NCBI GenBank assembly: GCA_016124945.1
Contig: WGMT01000058.1
Span: 62,001 to 126,000 of the forward strand
DNA length: 64,000 nucleotides
DNA from: a bacterium
Lineage (GTDB): Bacteria > Chloroflexota > Anaerolineae > Caldilineales > Caldilineaceae
Direction: 5' to 3'
Shown in pieces: positions 1 through 10,106 of this stretch (positions within the stretch are counted from its first letter, which is position 1; each line of letters opens with the position of its first letter). The translations under genes were made by a program, and so were the position numbers. The notes beneath the pieces are model-generated. The model had not been told where the DNA came from, searched no databases, and saw nothing but the letters and a program-made list of their open reading frames with translations.

Positions 1-1
1 C

Positions 2-1084
2 CCGCTTTCGCTGGGTACACAGGTGATCAATCAGATGATCGACGAAAAGATCGTCCAGATCAGGGCAGAAGAACTAGGCATCTCTGTCAGCGATGAAGAG
101 GTTGACGAGTCTCTGCGCGATGAAGTGGCGGCCGGCCAGAACGCATTGACTGTTCCGCAGGCAACGGCTACCGCCGAAGCCGCTGTCGCAGCCACGGCCA
201 CCGCCGAACTCTTCACGCCGACGCCCGAATTGCCCGCCGTCATCACTGAAACGGTTGAACTCACCGAAACGTTAGAGATCACCGACAGCGCCGTTATTAC
301 CGAACCGGCTACTGTAGTCGAAACCGCCGAAGTGCCCACGCCCGAACCGCCGACGATCCTCACTGATGAACTCTATCAGGAAGGTCTTGCCACCCTGGAA
401 GACAATCTACAAGAGATCGCCGGCGTCTCTCTTGCAGAATACCGCGAGATCGTGCGTGTGCAGTTACTCACAGACAAGCTGCGCGAGCAGATCGGCGAGG
501 AGTTGGTGCCTGGGACCGAGGAACAGGTCAACACACGTCATATTTTGATCACTGTCGACGAAACGGCTACCCTGGCTCCAACCGAAGAGATTACGGGCAC
601 GGAAGGCATTACCGACACAGCCGCAATTACCGGAACGGCGCTCGTGACCGATCCGGTGACAGGCTTCTACTTGCCGCCTTCTGGTGGACTGAGCGATGCC
701 GATGCACTGGCACTGGCCCAGCAACTGCGCGAACGCATCCTCGCCGGTGAAGAGTTTGCCACCCTGGCCGGCGAATACAGCCAGGATCCAGGGAGTGGCG
801 CCAACGGCGGCAACCTGGACTGGGTGGGACGCGGTGCCTTCGTCTCTGAATTTGAAGACGTTGCCTTCTCGTCGCCTGTGGGCGAAGTCAGCGAGCCTGT
901 GCGTTCTCAGTTCGGTTATCACCTGATCGAAGTCCTCGAGCGCGACGAAAATCGCCCGAAAGACGAAGGGCAGTTGCAGCAAGAGCGTGCCCAGGCATTC
1001 CAGCAGTGGCTCCAGGAGCAATCTCTCGAACTCAACATCGAGCGTCCTGAGAATCTGCCGGCGGCGCTGCCTTCGGGTCTCTAA
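2..1084 (+). CDS. Parvulin-type peptidylprolyl isomerase (SurA/PrsA-like), 5' end cut off
   Basis: The frame is open from the left edge, so the true start and any signal peptide lie outside the window. What remains is a SurA-type N-terminal helical region (the first ~40 residues resemble the INQMIDEKIV segment of that family) and a C-terminal PpiC domain: HILIT is the first strand, GGNLDW and FGYHLIEV are the later conserved blocks. Two Thr/Glu/Ala-rich stretches are unusual: one inside the chaperone region (roughly residues 55-125 of this fragment) and one splitting the PpiC domain between HILIT and the SGGLSD segment. Known role of the family is folding of exported proteins at the outside of the membrane. 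Sure about the family, not about the substrate. Confidence 0.88.
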   Translation, partial: PLSLGTQVINQMIDEKIVQIRAEELGISVSDEEVDESLRDEVAAGQNALTVPQATATAEAAVAATATAELFTPTPELPAVITETVELTETLEITDSAVITEPATVVETAEVPTPEPPTILTDELYQEGLATLEDNLQEIAGVSLAEYREIVRVQLLTDKLREQIGEELVPGTEEQVNTRHILITVDETATLAPTEEITGTEGITDTAAITGTALVTDPVTGFYLPPSGGLSDADALALAQQLRERILAGEEFATLAGEYSQDPGSGANGGNLDWVGRGAFVSEFEDVAFSSPVGEVSEPVRSQFGYHLIEVLERDENRPKDEGQLQQERAQAFQQWLQEQSLELNIERPENLPAALPSGL

Positions 1085-1097
1085 ATTTTAGATCACA

Positions 1098-1142
1098 GCA
1101 AACAAAAGAACCTGCCCAAATCGGGCAGGTTCTTTTGTTTGC
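1098..1142. terminator. Bidirectional intrinsic terminator between convergent genes
   Basis: A perfect 20-bp stem (1098-1117 with 1123-1142) around the loop AAATC. The A-rich left and T-rich right flanks give a U tract in both directions. It serves the isomerase gene on the plus strand and the importer operon on the minus strand, whose stop codon overlaps the stem by one base. Confidence 0.9.
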
Positions 1143-1903
1143 TATGACATCTCACCGATTGCCCGCCGCACCGCCACCCGCAGCCGCCCATACGCCGGCT
1201 CGCCCAGCAGATCCAGCGTGCGAGGACGTGGCAACGGTATGCGAATGTCATCGGTCAGCGTGCCGGGGCTGCCACCCAACACCAGCACCCGATCCGCCAG
1301 GAAGACGGCCTCGTCGATGCTATGTGTCACCATCACAACCGTCTGGGCAAAGCGTTCCCAGATAGAGAGGACTTCGAGGTTAAGCCGCTCACGGGTCAGG
1401 GCATCCAGCGCGCCGAAGGGCTCATCGAGTAGCAGCAGGTGCGGTTCTTGGATCAACGCCCGGGCCAGCGCCAGCCGCTGCGCCATGCCGCCCGAAAGCT
1501 GGGCAGGGTAGGCGTCGGCGAAATCGGCCAACCCCATCACAGACAGCAGCGCCTGCGCCCGTTCTTGCGCTACGTTGTTGATCCGCCCCTGGATCTCCAG
1601 TGGCAGCAAGACGTTGTCCTTTACGGTGCGCCAGGGCATGAGATTGCTCTTCTGAAACACGAAGCCGATGGACGGCGGTGGCTGGTCGATCTCCTTGCCT
1701 GCCAACATCACCCGCCCCGAGGTTGGCGGCAGCAGCCCACCCAAGATGCGCAGCAGCGTACTCTTGCCGCTACCACTTGTCCCTACGATGCAGACAAATT
1801 CCCCGCGCGCCACGCCAAAGTTGATATTTTGCAGCGCGTGCAAGGCGCGACTGCTATTTTCGTAAATCTGGCTGACGTGTTGCACCTGCAAAAAGAGGGT
1901 CAT
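1142..1903 (-). CDS. ABC transporter ATP-binding protein of the riboflavin importer
   Basis: 253 residues, usual length for the NitT/TauT/ThiZ branch of ABC ATPases. Walker A is GTSGSGKST near residue 42, the signature is LSGGM, Walker B is LLLLDEPFGALD, and the switch histidine is in VTHSIDEA. It energises the permease encoded two genes upstream. Its ATG overlaps the stop of the binding-protein gene as ATGA, so the two are translationally coupled. The family alone would suggest taurine, nitrate or thiamine-precursor transport; the FMN riboswitch ahead of the operon points to riboflavin. The symbol is left empty because ribZ is used for an unrelated transporter. Confidence 0.9.
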   Translation of the reverse strand: MTLFLQVQHVSQIYENSSRALHALQNINFGVARGEFVCIVGTSGSGKSTLLRILGGLLPPTSGRVMLAGKEIDQPPPSIGFVFQKSNLMPWRTVKDNVLLPLEIQGRINNVAQERAQALLSVMGLADFADAYPAQLSGGMAQRLALARALIQEPHLLLLDEPFGALDALTRERLNLEVLSIWERFAQTVVMVTHSIDEAVFLADRVLVLGGSPGTLTDDIRIPLPRPRTLDLLGEPAYGRLRVAVRRAIGEMS

Positions 1904-2904
1904 TGTCCTACGAAGTCGTTTGTGTACAGCGCGTCGATCTCAACCAACACTTCGACCAGACCGATACGCTGCATCAATTCGGCCACGTTCTGCCATTCCT
2001 CAGGTGTGGTTGCGCCTGCGGGTAGATCCGTGCGCGGTGACCAATAGGGCAATGATGCGTCGAAGATGGCGCGATTTGCGGCTTCGTTTTCGCCTCCGGC
2101 TTCCGGCACAAACGTCAATGAAACTGCAAACGCTTCGTCTGGATTCGCCAACGTGTAGGCGACGGCGCGCTGTGTAGCCCGTACCATCGCTTGCACTAAT
2201 TCGGGCTCATCGGCAATGGTGGTTTCGTTGGTCACCAGCCCGTTGGCTGGGATTTGTAGATACTCGTCTAACTCGATCTGTGTCGTCTCAATGCCTTCCA
2301 ACCCCAACACCACCGGCCCGTTGACGGCGTAGTCTGCCGCGGCGTCCACCAGATCTTCGCTGACGGCGGCTGCCTGGGTGAAGCCGATGCTTTGCAGCGT
2401 AATGTCTGCTTCGCTGAGCCCCGCCGCTTCAAGGATGGCCCGCAGCGCAATATAGGTCGCCCCGAACGGCCCTGGCACGCCTACGGTCTTGCCTGCCAGA
2501 TCTTCGGGCTGGGTGATCCCCGCCTCGGTCTTGGCAAAGATGGTCACCGGGTATTGGGTGTACCAGTTGTAGACGTAGCGCACCGGCAGCCCCTGGGCGA
2601 TGCCCAACACCACTTGGTCGCTGCTGCCCACCATAAATTGCATGTCGCCCGTGCCCACCAACTTGAGATAATCGTTCTCGAAGCCGTAATCCAGCGAAAG
2701 ATCAATGCCTTCCTCGGCGTAAAATCCTTGGGCAATGCCCACATAGAAAGGCGCAAACTGCACACTTGGGATGAAGCCTACGCCCAATTTGATTGGGCGT
2801 AGCGCAGGTGTGTCCTCCGCGGAGGGGACGGTCACCGGCTGTGATGTCATCGGCGCACAGGCCGCCAACAGGAGCACAATCAACAAGATCGAAATACGTC
2901 GCAT
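1900..2904 (-). CDS. ribY: Riboflavin-binding lipoprotein, NMT1/ThiY family (RibY-like)
   Basis: 334 residues. The ATG at 2904 gives a classic lipoprotein signal (MRRISILLIV followed by the lipobox LLAAC, Cys16); the frame stays open far upstream but that part has no domain. The body is a periplasmic-binding fold of the NMT1/ThiY type: the GVGFIPSVQFAPFYVG strand, an EGIDLSL segment, then GKTVGVPGPFG. Known: RibXY systems of Chloroflexi are ThiXY relatives that carry riboflavin. Inference: the FMN riboswitch upstream assigns this operon to riboflavin or a flavin precursor. It is the second gene of the operon, after the permease and overlapping the ATPase gene. Confidence 0.85.
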   Translation of the reverse strand: MRRISILLIVLLLAACAPMTSQPVTVPSAEDTPALRPIKLGVGFIPSVQFAPFYVGIAQGFYAEEGIDLSLDYGFENDYLKLVGTGDMQFMVGSSDQVVLGIAQGLPVRYVYNWYTQYPVTIFAKTEAGITQPEDLAGKTVGVPGPFGATYIALRAILEAAGLSEADITLQSIGFTQAAAVSEDLVDAAADYAVNGPVVLGLEGIETTQIELDEYLQIPANGLVTNETTIADEPELVQAMVRATQRAVAYTLANPDEAFAVSLTFVPEAGGENEAANRAIFDASLPYWSPRTDLPAGATTPEEWQNVAELMQRIGLVEVLVEIDALYTNDFVGQ

Positions 2905-2945
2905 GCTTTCCTCAAATCTAGAAAAAGGGATGAAGTTACCAATTG

Positions 2946-3779
2946 CTATCTCTGCCAACGCAGCAAATAACGTTCCAGCAGAGAAACGATCAAATAGAGC
3001 GACTGGGCAATAAGCACCAGCGCGAAGACAGCCACGAAGATCATAGACGTGTCCAGCACACCACGACCCAGGTTGATCAAGAAACCTAAACCCACGTTTG
3101 CCCCTACAAACTCGCCCACCACCGCCCCCACCACCGATAGGATCACACTCAGCTTCAGCCCCCCAAAGACGACGGGCAATGCCGATGGCAATTCCAACTT
3201 GCTGAAAACCTGCCAGCGGTTGGCACGTAGCGAACGCATTAGATCCCGCAGGTCGGCGTCTACATTGCGGATGCCTACCACAGTGCTTACAAGCGTAGGG
3301 AAGAAGACGATCAGCGCGCAGACCAACACCTTGCTTGTCAACCCTGTACCGAACCAGATGACCAACAGCGGCGCGATGGCCACAACCGGAATTGTCTGAC
3401 TGGCCACGATGTAGGGTGAAAGCAGCCGATCCAGCGTATGGCTGCGCCCCAGGAAGTAACCAAGTACCACAGCCAGGCTCAGCCCAATCAGCAGCCCCAA
3501 TCCAATCTCGATCAGGGTGACCTGGGCGTGACGCCACAGCGTGCCGTCGCCAATCAGGGTCAAGGCACGTCTCCACACTTGCAGGGGCCCCGGCAAAATG
3601 AAGGCCGGGTAGCCCTGCCAGTGGACCAACCCCGCCCAGCCCATGATCATCGCCGCCAACACCAATGGGATCGACCACAGATCCCAGCGCAACGAGCGCA
3701 AAGGACGAGTTTGATCGGGCGTCTTGCTTTCCTCTTTGTCTGAAACGGCTACAGGGAACGGCAGACCGCTTTCTTTCAT
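2946..3779 (-). CDS. ribX: ABC transporter permease of the riboflavin importer (RibX-like)
   Basis: 277 residues with a cytosolic N-terminus and about six membrane segments, typical of BPD_transp_1 permeases. The cytoplasmic EAA-type loop that docks the ATPase is visible as the DLMRSLRANRWQVFSKLELP region. First gene of the operon, 41 bp before ribY. It lies behind a promoter (4197-4225), an FMN riboswitch and two hairpins, so its expression should fall when FMN is plentiful. A thiamine-precursor permease would look the same in sequence; the riboswitch decides for riboflavin. Confidence 0.86.
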   Translation of the reverse strand: MKESGLPFPVAVSDKEESKTPDQTRPLRSLRWDLWSIPLVLAAMIMGWAGLVHWQGYPAFILPGPLQVWRRALTLIGDGTLWRHAQVTLIEIGLGLLIGLSLAVVLGYFLGRSHTLDRLLSPYIVASQTIPVVAIAPLLVIWFGTGLTSKVLVCALIVFFPTLVSTVVGIRNVDADLRDLMRSLRANRWQVFSKLELPSALPVVFGGLKLSVILSVVGAVVGEFVGANVGLGFLINLGRGVLDTSMIFVAVFALVLIAQSLYLIVSLLERYLLRWQR

Positions 3780-3846
3780 GATAGGCTCCTGACTTAAACA
3801 TTGGGGCTGGACCAGCGGAGAAGAGGACGCGGTGAATCAACCAATC

Positions 3847-3884
3847 AAATGCCCCCGAAGCGCAGCGCGACTTCGGGGGCATTT
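3847..3884 (-). terminator. Second leader hairpin before ribX
   Basis: A 14-bp perfect stem (AAATGCCCCCGAAG at 3847-3860 with its complement at 3871-3884) around a 10-nt loop, with a T-rich stretch following on the minus strand. Its core is nearly the reverse complement of the hairpin at 3945-3977, so the leader carries two related terminator-like hairpins in opposite orientation. Confidence 0.6.
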
Positions 3885-3944
3885 GACGCATCCATGCCAA
3901 AGAAAGCGCAGGTCCACGTGTACAGACACGCAGCCAACGCCAAT

Positions 3945-3977
3945 AGAAAACCCGAAGTCGCAGTGCGCTTCGGGCTT
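3945..3977 (-). terminator. Riboswitch expression-platform terminator
   Basis: On the minus strand the stem CCCGAAG/CTTCGGG (3968-3974 with 3951-3957) is followed at once by TTTTCT. It lies about 60 nt after the FMN aptamer, the usual place for the terminator of a transcription-attenuating riboswitch. A further hairpin with one mismatch lies between them at 3998-4024. Confidence 0.72.
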
Positions 3978-4036
3978 TGGCATCGATCAATCAAGCAGAT
4001 CCGCAACGCATAGCGTTGCAGATCAACCTGACGAAC

Positions 4037-4174
4037 CCTTCTCTCATCCGGACTATACCGTCGGCGTCGGACTTGCACCGAACTCCTGCCTTGCGGCTCA
4101 CGGGCTTCTCCGGCTTGCGCCTGAGTCACCGTCGATCGGGAATTGGGGACGAGCCCCTCACCCTGCCCCGAAGG
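4037..4174 (-). promoter_or_regulatory. FMN riboswitch (RFN element)
   Basis: Read on the minus strand, the segment ends with GACGGTATAGTCCGGATGAG and then AGAAGG, the hallmark 3' part of RFN elements. The 5' part has CCTTCGGGGCAGGGTGAGGG and the inner helices follow in order. P1 pairs AACCTT (from 4176) with AAGGGTT (to 4034). FMN binding should favour the downstream terminator and shut off ribX-ribY-ATPase. Confidence 0.93.
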
Positions 4175-4196
4175 TTTTCGATATTCAATTGCGTTC

Positions 4197-4225
4197 ATTA
4201 TGGCAGAGCGGTTGGGGAGCGTCAA
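4197..4225 (-). promoter_or_regulatory. Promoter of the riboflavin importer operon
   Basis: TTGACG (-35, 4225-4220) and CATAAT (-10, 4202-4197) are separated by exactly 17 bp. Transcription would start near 4190, just ahead of the aptamer, which supports the riboswitch assignment. Confidence 0.75.
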
Positions 4226-4268
4226 GTAGCGCATCGTACAGAGGGATTGGGGAACACGGCCTCAGCGG

Positions 4269-4368
4269 AGAATAGAACGCGGGTGGAGCGGATTAAGCGG
4301 ATCCAGACGGATTTTCCAGAGATTTCTCAAAATCCGCTTTAATCCGCCCAATCCGCTCCATCCGCGTT

Positions 4369-4375
<7 letters not shown>
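4269..4375. repeat. Palindromic repeat family, copy 1
   Basis: An imperfect inverted repeat whose ends are AGAATAGAACGCG and its complement, with GGAGCGGATT-like words inside both arms. The right end contains the lysS stop codon (TAG inside the conserved GAATAGAAC). Related copies are at 36881-36974 and 48902-48997. Confidence 0.85.
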
Positions 4376-5898
<1,523 letters not shown>

Positions 5899-5920
5899 GT
5901 TGACAGTGCTCCTGACGTGC

Positions 5921-5966
5921 GCTGTCGAACGATACGGCGTTACGCACGGAGGGGCCGTTCGACAGC
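5921..5966. repeat. Stem-loop between greA and lysS
   Basis: An 11-bp perfect inverted repeat (GCTGTCGAACG at 5921-5931 and its complement at 5956-5966) with a 24-nt loop. There is no clear U tract, so it may be an RNA-processing or stabilising structure rather than a terminator. Confidence 0.6.
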
Positions 5967-5978
5967 GAATCTGATGGC

Positions 5979-6455
5979 TTATTCTACCTTGAGGATCTTG
6001 AACTTAATCTCACCATTGGGTGTTTTGACCGTAATCTTGTCTCCGACCTTTTTGCCCAACAACGACTTGCCCATGGGGCTTTCGTTCGAAATGCGACCAT
6101 TCTTTGGGTCGGCTTCCACCGAACCTACAATGGTGTATCCTTCTTTTGTATCCTCGCCGATTTCCTGCACAACCACGGAGCGCCCTAGCGCTACAACATT
6201 AGCCGGCGAATCGACATCATCTTCGATGATTTGTGCATTGCGGATACGGTTTTCCACTTCGCGGATGCGTCCTTCGAGAAAGGCCTGGGCATTCTTGGCT
6301 TCGTCGTAGCCCGCATTCTCGCTGATGTCACCTTCGGCCTTGGCCTCGGCGATCTGATTCGCAACTTCCTTGCGGCGCACACTCACCAGATACTCAAGCT
6401 CGCTTTCAAGCTTATCGTATCCTTCTTGGGTCATATAGACGGTGTTGTTGCTCAT
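5979..6455 (-). CDS. greA: Transcription elongation factor GreA
   Basis: 158 residues, the canonical length. The N-terminal coiled coil carries the acidic tip (AEGDISENAGYDEAK) that reaches into RNA polymerase and stimulates cleavage of backtracked transcripts. The C-terminal FKBP-like domain shows ESPMGKSLLGKKVGD. An AAAAAGGACC ribosome-binding site precedes the ATG. It lies just upstream of lysS, probably in one transcription unit. Confidence 0.97.
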   Translation of the reverse strand: MSNNTVYMTQEGYDKLESELEYLVSVRRKEVANQIAEAKAEGDISENAGYDEAKNAQAFLEGRIREVENRIRNAQIIEDDVDSPANVVALGRSVVVQEIGEDTKEGYTIVGSVEADPKNGRISNESPMGKSLLGKKVGDKITVKTPNGEIKFKILKVE

Positions 6456-6868
6456 AGGTCCTTTTTATACCTCTGATCTCCGCACTGCGCGGAGACCCCT
6501 CAAAGTCTCGCATAATCTACGTGTCGTCAATGAAAATACCGCCCGGCGACGACACAGGCGGCGCAATCAATAGTAGTGCCGACCCGAATTGGATTCAGGT
6601 CGGCGCTTACAAGGCTATAGTATAGCCCACCTGTTCCAGATTGTAAAGCGGTGAGCAGGGCTAGTTCCGCTTAATTTGTCTTCAAATCATGCAGTCGACA
6701 GTGCCAGGCACGGGCCAGAAACTGCTTGTCGGCGATAGATCATTTGGCCCGTGCCAGGCACTGTCGGCTGCGTGATCCATACCTGCATGTGGAACCTCCC
6801 CGGTGTTGGCAAAAAGGGGCGCTTTTGATAGAGTCAACTTAATGACATCCAACACGAGGACACACACC
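6456..6868. other. Intergenic region between divergent greA and methyltransferase genes
   Basis: No coding potential seen. It holds a short hairpin at 6478-6496 in the greA leader, an imperfect hairpin at 6578-6604 (GCCGACC/GGTCGGC arms) and the long inverted repeat at 6692-6770. Promoters for both flanking genes should be here but none was clear enough to call. Confidence 0.6.
6692..6770. repeat. Long inverted repeat with ACAGTGCC-GGCACGGGCC arms
   Basis: 26-bp arms (6692-6717 and 6745-6770) differ at two positions. Each arm itself contains the near-palindrome GTGCCNGGCAC. No open frame overlaps it. It resembles dispersed REP-like hairpins. Confidence 0.75.
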
Positions 6869-7666
6869 ATGCACTGGGACGACGAACCTAACGCCGAAGA
6901 AGTCGACTTCGACACCTTTGCGCCCTTCTACGACGCCGACTACCGCCACTACGAAGACGACCTGCCCATGCTCGTTGAACTGGCGCGCATGAGCGGCGAA
7001 CGCTGCCTCGAACTCGGCTGCGGCACAGGACGCGCCCTCCTGCCCCTGGCTGCCGCCGGACATCTTGTCACCGGCGTCGACTGCAGCGCCGCACTCCTTG
7101 CCATCGCCCGCACAAAGACCGAAGCCGCCCGCCTCACAGGACACGTCACCCTGGTCGAAGACGACCTGCGCACCTTCCACTTCGACGGCGCACCCTTCGA
7201 CTTCGCCTACTGCGTCAGCAATACGCTCATGCACCTGCCCACCCAGGATGATCAACTGGCTGTACTCGTCAACGCCCAGCGCCACCTGCGCCCAGACGGG
7301 CTGCTGCTTGTCGACCTCTTCAGCCCCGACATCGTCCGTCTCAGTGAAGTGGCTGGTGTGCAAGAATTAGCCGATCAATGGCTCGACGAAAACACAGGCG
7401 CGCAGGTCCTCAAATGGAGCGTGCGCCACGTCGACATCGCCAACCAGCGCCAGGAAACACTTTTCCTCTACGAAGAGATCTTCCCCGACGGGCGGGTGCA
7501 GAAAAGAGCCATCCCCTTCACGCTGCGCTTCCTCTGGCCCAGCGAAGGACAACTCCTGCTGCAGATGGCCGGCTTCACCATCGACGCCATCTACGGCGAC
7601 TTCGACGGCAATCCCTACGACGATGCCGCCGAACACATCGTCTTCCTCGCTCGCAAGAAGGTGTGA
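6869..7666 (+). CDS. SAM-dependent methyltransferase, class I
   Basis: 265 residues. The ATG at 6869 is chosen because GAGGA lies 8 nt before it; in-frame starts at 6842 and 6803 have no such site. Motif I is CLELGCGTGRALLPL, followed by the acidic residue of VTGVDCS that holds the ribose of SAM, and a later DFAYCVSNTLMHL strand. The fold is clear; the substrate is not. The reading frame ends next to repeats of the CACAGAT type. It does not look co-transcribed with a recognisable pathway. Confidence 0.85.
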   Translation: MHWDDEPNAEEVDFDTFAPFYDADYRHYEDDLPMLVELARMSGERCLELGCGTGRALLPLAAAGHLVTGVDCSAALLAIARTKTEAARLTGHVTLVEDDLRTFHFDGAPFDFAYCVSNTLMHLPTQDDQLAVLVNAQRHLRPDGLLLVDLFSPDIVRLSEVAGVQELADQWLDENTGAQVLKWSVRHVDIANQRQETLFLYEEIFPDGRVQKRAIPFTLRFLWPSEGQLLLQMAGFTIDAIYGDFDGNPYDDAAEHIVFLARKKV

Positions 7667-7668
7667 GA

Positions 7669-7760
7669 GATGGACACGGATTTCAGGATTTTCAGGAGCC
7701 AGAGGTGGAGATTTGAACACAGATTGCACAGATGGACACAGATTTTAGATGGATTTGGAA
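7669..7760. repeat. CACAGAT-type short-period repeat
   Basis: Degenerate repeats of GGACACGGATTT and CACAGATT words begin three bases after the methyltransferase stop. The same word family recurs at 47505-47550, 48750-48770, 50440-50510 and 51995-52074. Confidence 0.6.
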
Positions 7761-7837
7761 ACGGTGTTTGTGCCCCGGCAACTTTGGTGCCAATTCTGGA
7801 CACGGCTTTCCAGCGATATCGCGCGAAGTAGACTTTT

Positions 7838-7896
7838 ACCTGCCACCTGCCACCTGCCACCTGCCACCTGCCACCTGCCACCTGCCACCTGCCACC
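7838..7896. repeat. Tandem heptamer array, unit CACCTGC
   Basis: About 8.4 exact head-to-tail copies of a 7-bp unit, ending 37 bp before the amylosucrase start. One of several arrays with the same period but different unit sequence. Confidence 0.95.
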
Positions 7897-7933
7897 AATC
7901 TCATTGCCTTTTGCCTTAATACGGAGCCTACGC

Positions 7934-9895
7934 ATGACCGATTTACGCACGTTGAAAGATTATCAGTTGGACAGAGAAGCCAGCCGCTGCCTCGCACGCC
8001 TCTTGCCCCGCCTGGCCGACGTTTTCGCCGCCGAAGAATCTACGGCCAGGACAGCCTTTTTTGCGCGATTGGAGCGTCACTTCGACGAGCTATTCGCGCG
8101 TCTCGCCACGCTCTACGGCCATCACTACGACTTCTACTTCCACCTGGAACAACTGCTCATCGAAATGGGTCAGAGCTGGTTTGAGCGTCCAGCAGACTTG
8201 AAGGCGCTGGATTTTCAACGTAGCGCCAATCCCCAATGGTTCCAATCGCAGAAAATGATGGCCGCCGTCTACTACGTCGACCTCCTTGTCGGCGATCTTG
8301 ACGGCCTACGCGCCAAGATCCCTTATTTCCAAGAACTGGGGCTGACCTACCTGCACCTCATGCCGCTCTTCAACGTCCCCGCGGGTGAGAGCGACGGCGG
8401 TTACGCCATCAGCGACTACCGCACTGTCGACCCGCGCCTGGGCACGATGGATCAATTACGCCAACTGGCCGCCGAACTTCGTCAAGCTGGCATCAGCCTC
8501 TGCCTCGATTTCGTCTTCAACCACACGTCGGACGAGCACACGTGGGCGCTGAAAGCCCTGGCCGGCGACGAAGACTACCGCGCCTTCTACTTCTTCTTCG
8601 CCGACCGCACCCTGCCCGACCAATACGAACGCACCCTGCGCGAAATCTTCCCCGACGCCCGGCCCGGCAGTTTCACCTTCCGCCACGACGTCAACCATTG
8701 GGTGTGGACCACTTTCAACAGCTTTCAGTGGGATCTCAACTACGCCAATCCCGCCGTCTTCCGCGCCATGGCCGCCGAAATGCTCTTCATCGCCAACGCG
8801 GGGACGGAGATCCTGCGCCTCGACGCCCTCGCCTTCACCTGGAAGCAGATGGGCACCGACTGCGAAAACCTGCCCGAAGCGCACGTCCTCGTGCAGGCGT
8901 TCAACTTGGTGGCGCGCATCGCCGCGCCGTCGCTGCTCTTCAAATCCGAAGCCATCGTCCACCCCGACGAGGTGAACAAATATATCGGCACACACGAATG
9001 CCAGCTTTCGTACAACCCGCTGCTTATGGCGCTGCTCTGGAACAGCCTCGCCACGCGCGAAGTCCGTCTACTGCGCCACAGCATGAGCTACCGTTACAAG
9101 ATCCCAGCAGACTGTGCCTGGGTCAACTACATCCGCGTCCACGATGATATCGGCTGGACCTTCGATGATGGTGACGCCAACGCCCTGGGCATCAACGGCT
9201 TCGATCACCGGCGCTTCCTCAATAACTTCTACACAGGACGCTTCGCCGGTAGCTTTGCCCGCGGCCTGCCCTTCCAAGAGAACCCACGCACCGGCGACGC
9301 CCGCATCTCCGGCACCCTGGCCTCATTGACCGGCCTCGAAGAAGCGCTGCACAAGGACGATCCCCTGCTGATCGACCTGGCAATCCGGCGCATCCATCTG
9401 CTCTATAGCCTGATCTTCAGCACCGGCGGCATCCCGCTCATCTACCTGGGCGACGAGGTGGGCACGCTCAACGACTATAGCTACCGCAACGACCCGGCCA
9501 AAGCCGAAGACAGCCGCTGGGTCCACCGCCCGGCCATCGATTGGGAACAGGTGGCACGCCGCAACGAGCCATCCACTGTCGAAGGACGCATCTTCGGCGG
9601 CATCCAGCACTTGAACAACCTGCGCCAATCCACACCGATCCTCGCCGGCCACGATATGGACGTCGTCCACCTGGCCAATGACCACGTCTTCGCCTTCGTG
9701 CGCAGCAACGAAGTGGGCCGCCTCTTCGTCGTTGCCAACTTCACCGAACGCGAACAGATCGTCGACGCCAACAGCCTGCGTCTTCACGGCCTGGCTTACA
9801 ACTTCCACGATTTGATTGGGGATCAGCCTGTCCACGCCGGGGTGGATGTACGCTTGGAACCGTATCAAGTCATGTGGTTGGTGACGAAGGCATAA
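7934..9895 (+). CDS. Amylosucrase, GH13 family
   Basis: 653 residues, the size of known amylosucrases. GGAG lies 7 nt before the ATG at 7934. After an N-terminal helical domain (1-95) comes the (beta/alpha)8 barrel. The nucleophile is Asp297 in [10 protein letters not shown], the acid/base is Glu339 in [12 protein letters not shown], and the transition-state Asp follows His403 in [10 protein letters not shown]. The WKQMGT and CENLPEAH segments are characteristic of amylosucrase rather than ordinary alpha-amylase. Known reaction: builds alpha-1,4-glucan from sucrose with release of fructose. No signal peptide, so cytoplasmic. Sucrose hydrolase or a related GH13 subfamily is the main alternative. 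Confidence 0.88.
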   Translation: MTDLRTLKDYQLDREASRCLARLLPRLADVFAAEESTARTAFFARLERHFDELFARLATLYGHHYDFYFHLEQLLIEMGQSWFERPADLKALDFQRSANPQWFQSQKMMAAVYYVDLLVGDLDGLRAKIPYFQELGLTYLHLMPLFNVPAGESDGGYAISDYRTVDPRLGTMDQLRQLAAELRQAGISLCLDFVFNHTSDEHTWALKALAGDEDYRAFYFFFADRTLPDQYERTLREIFPDARPGSFTFRHDVNHWVWTTFNSFQWDLNYANPAVFRAMAAEMLFIANAGTEILRLDALAFTWKQMGTDCENLPEAHVLVQAFNLVARIAAPSLLFKSEAIVHPDEVNKYIGTHECQLSYNPLLMALLWNSLATREVRLLRHSMSYRYKIPADCAWVNYIRVHDDIGWTFDDGDANALGINGFDHRRFLNNFYTGRFAGSFARGLPFQENPRTGDARISGTLASLTGLEEALHKDDPLLIDLAIRRIHLLYSLIFSTGGIPLIYLGDEVGTLNDYSYRNDPAKAEDSRWVHRPAIDWEQVARRNEPSTVEGRIFGGIQHLNNLRQSTPILAGHDMDVVHLANDHVFAFVRSNEVGRLFVVANFTEREQIVDANSLRLHGLAYNFHDLIGDQPVHAGVDVRLEPYQVMWLVTKA

Positions 9896-9970
9896 TTCTT
9901 TGTGCACCTTCTACAACATTCGTGTTAGATTTTCTTCCACAAAGTACTGTTGTGCATAAATTCACAAAAT

Positions 9971-10010
9971 GGTAACTTTGCTACAGACGCAAACGTGCGT
10001 CTGAGTTACC
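9971..10010. other. Bulged stem-loop after the amylosucrase gene
   Basis: An outer stem GGTAACT/AGTTACC and an inner stem CAGACGCA/TGCGTCTG with an AACG loop, with a 6-nt bulge on the left side. There is no U tract. It could be a 3'-end structure of the amylosucrase mRNA or a leader element of the small gene that follows. Confidence 0.5.
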
Positions 10011-10106
10011 CTATTGGCTGTTGCATGATTCGTGCAACCGGTTTCGCAAAATCCATTTGCAAGCCGCTTTCATTCAGTACCGATGTATTTCGGAAGGAAG
10101 TATCTT

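Noticed and set aside
464-1021. Minus-strand open frame opposite the isomerase gene
   Set aside because: Shadow of a GC-rich coding region; the bidirectional terminator does not support a gene starting there.
1142-3779. Thiamine-precursor or taurine transporter
   Set aside because: The protein families would allow it, but the operon lies behind an unmistakable FMN riboswitch; no TPP element is present.
5899-5978. T-box leader before lysS
   Set aside because: The gap is only 80 bp and has a simple stem-loop without T-box motifs.
6692-6770. Insertion sequence end
   Set aside because: It is an inverted repeat only 79 bp long with no transposase remnant; treated as a hairpin repeat.
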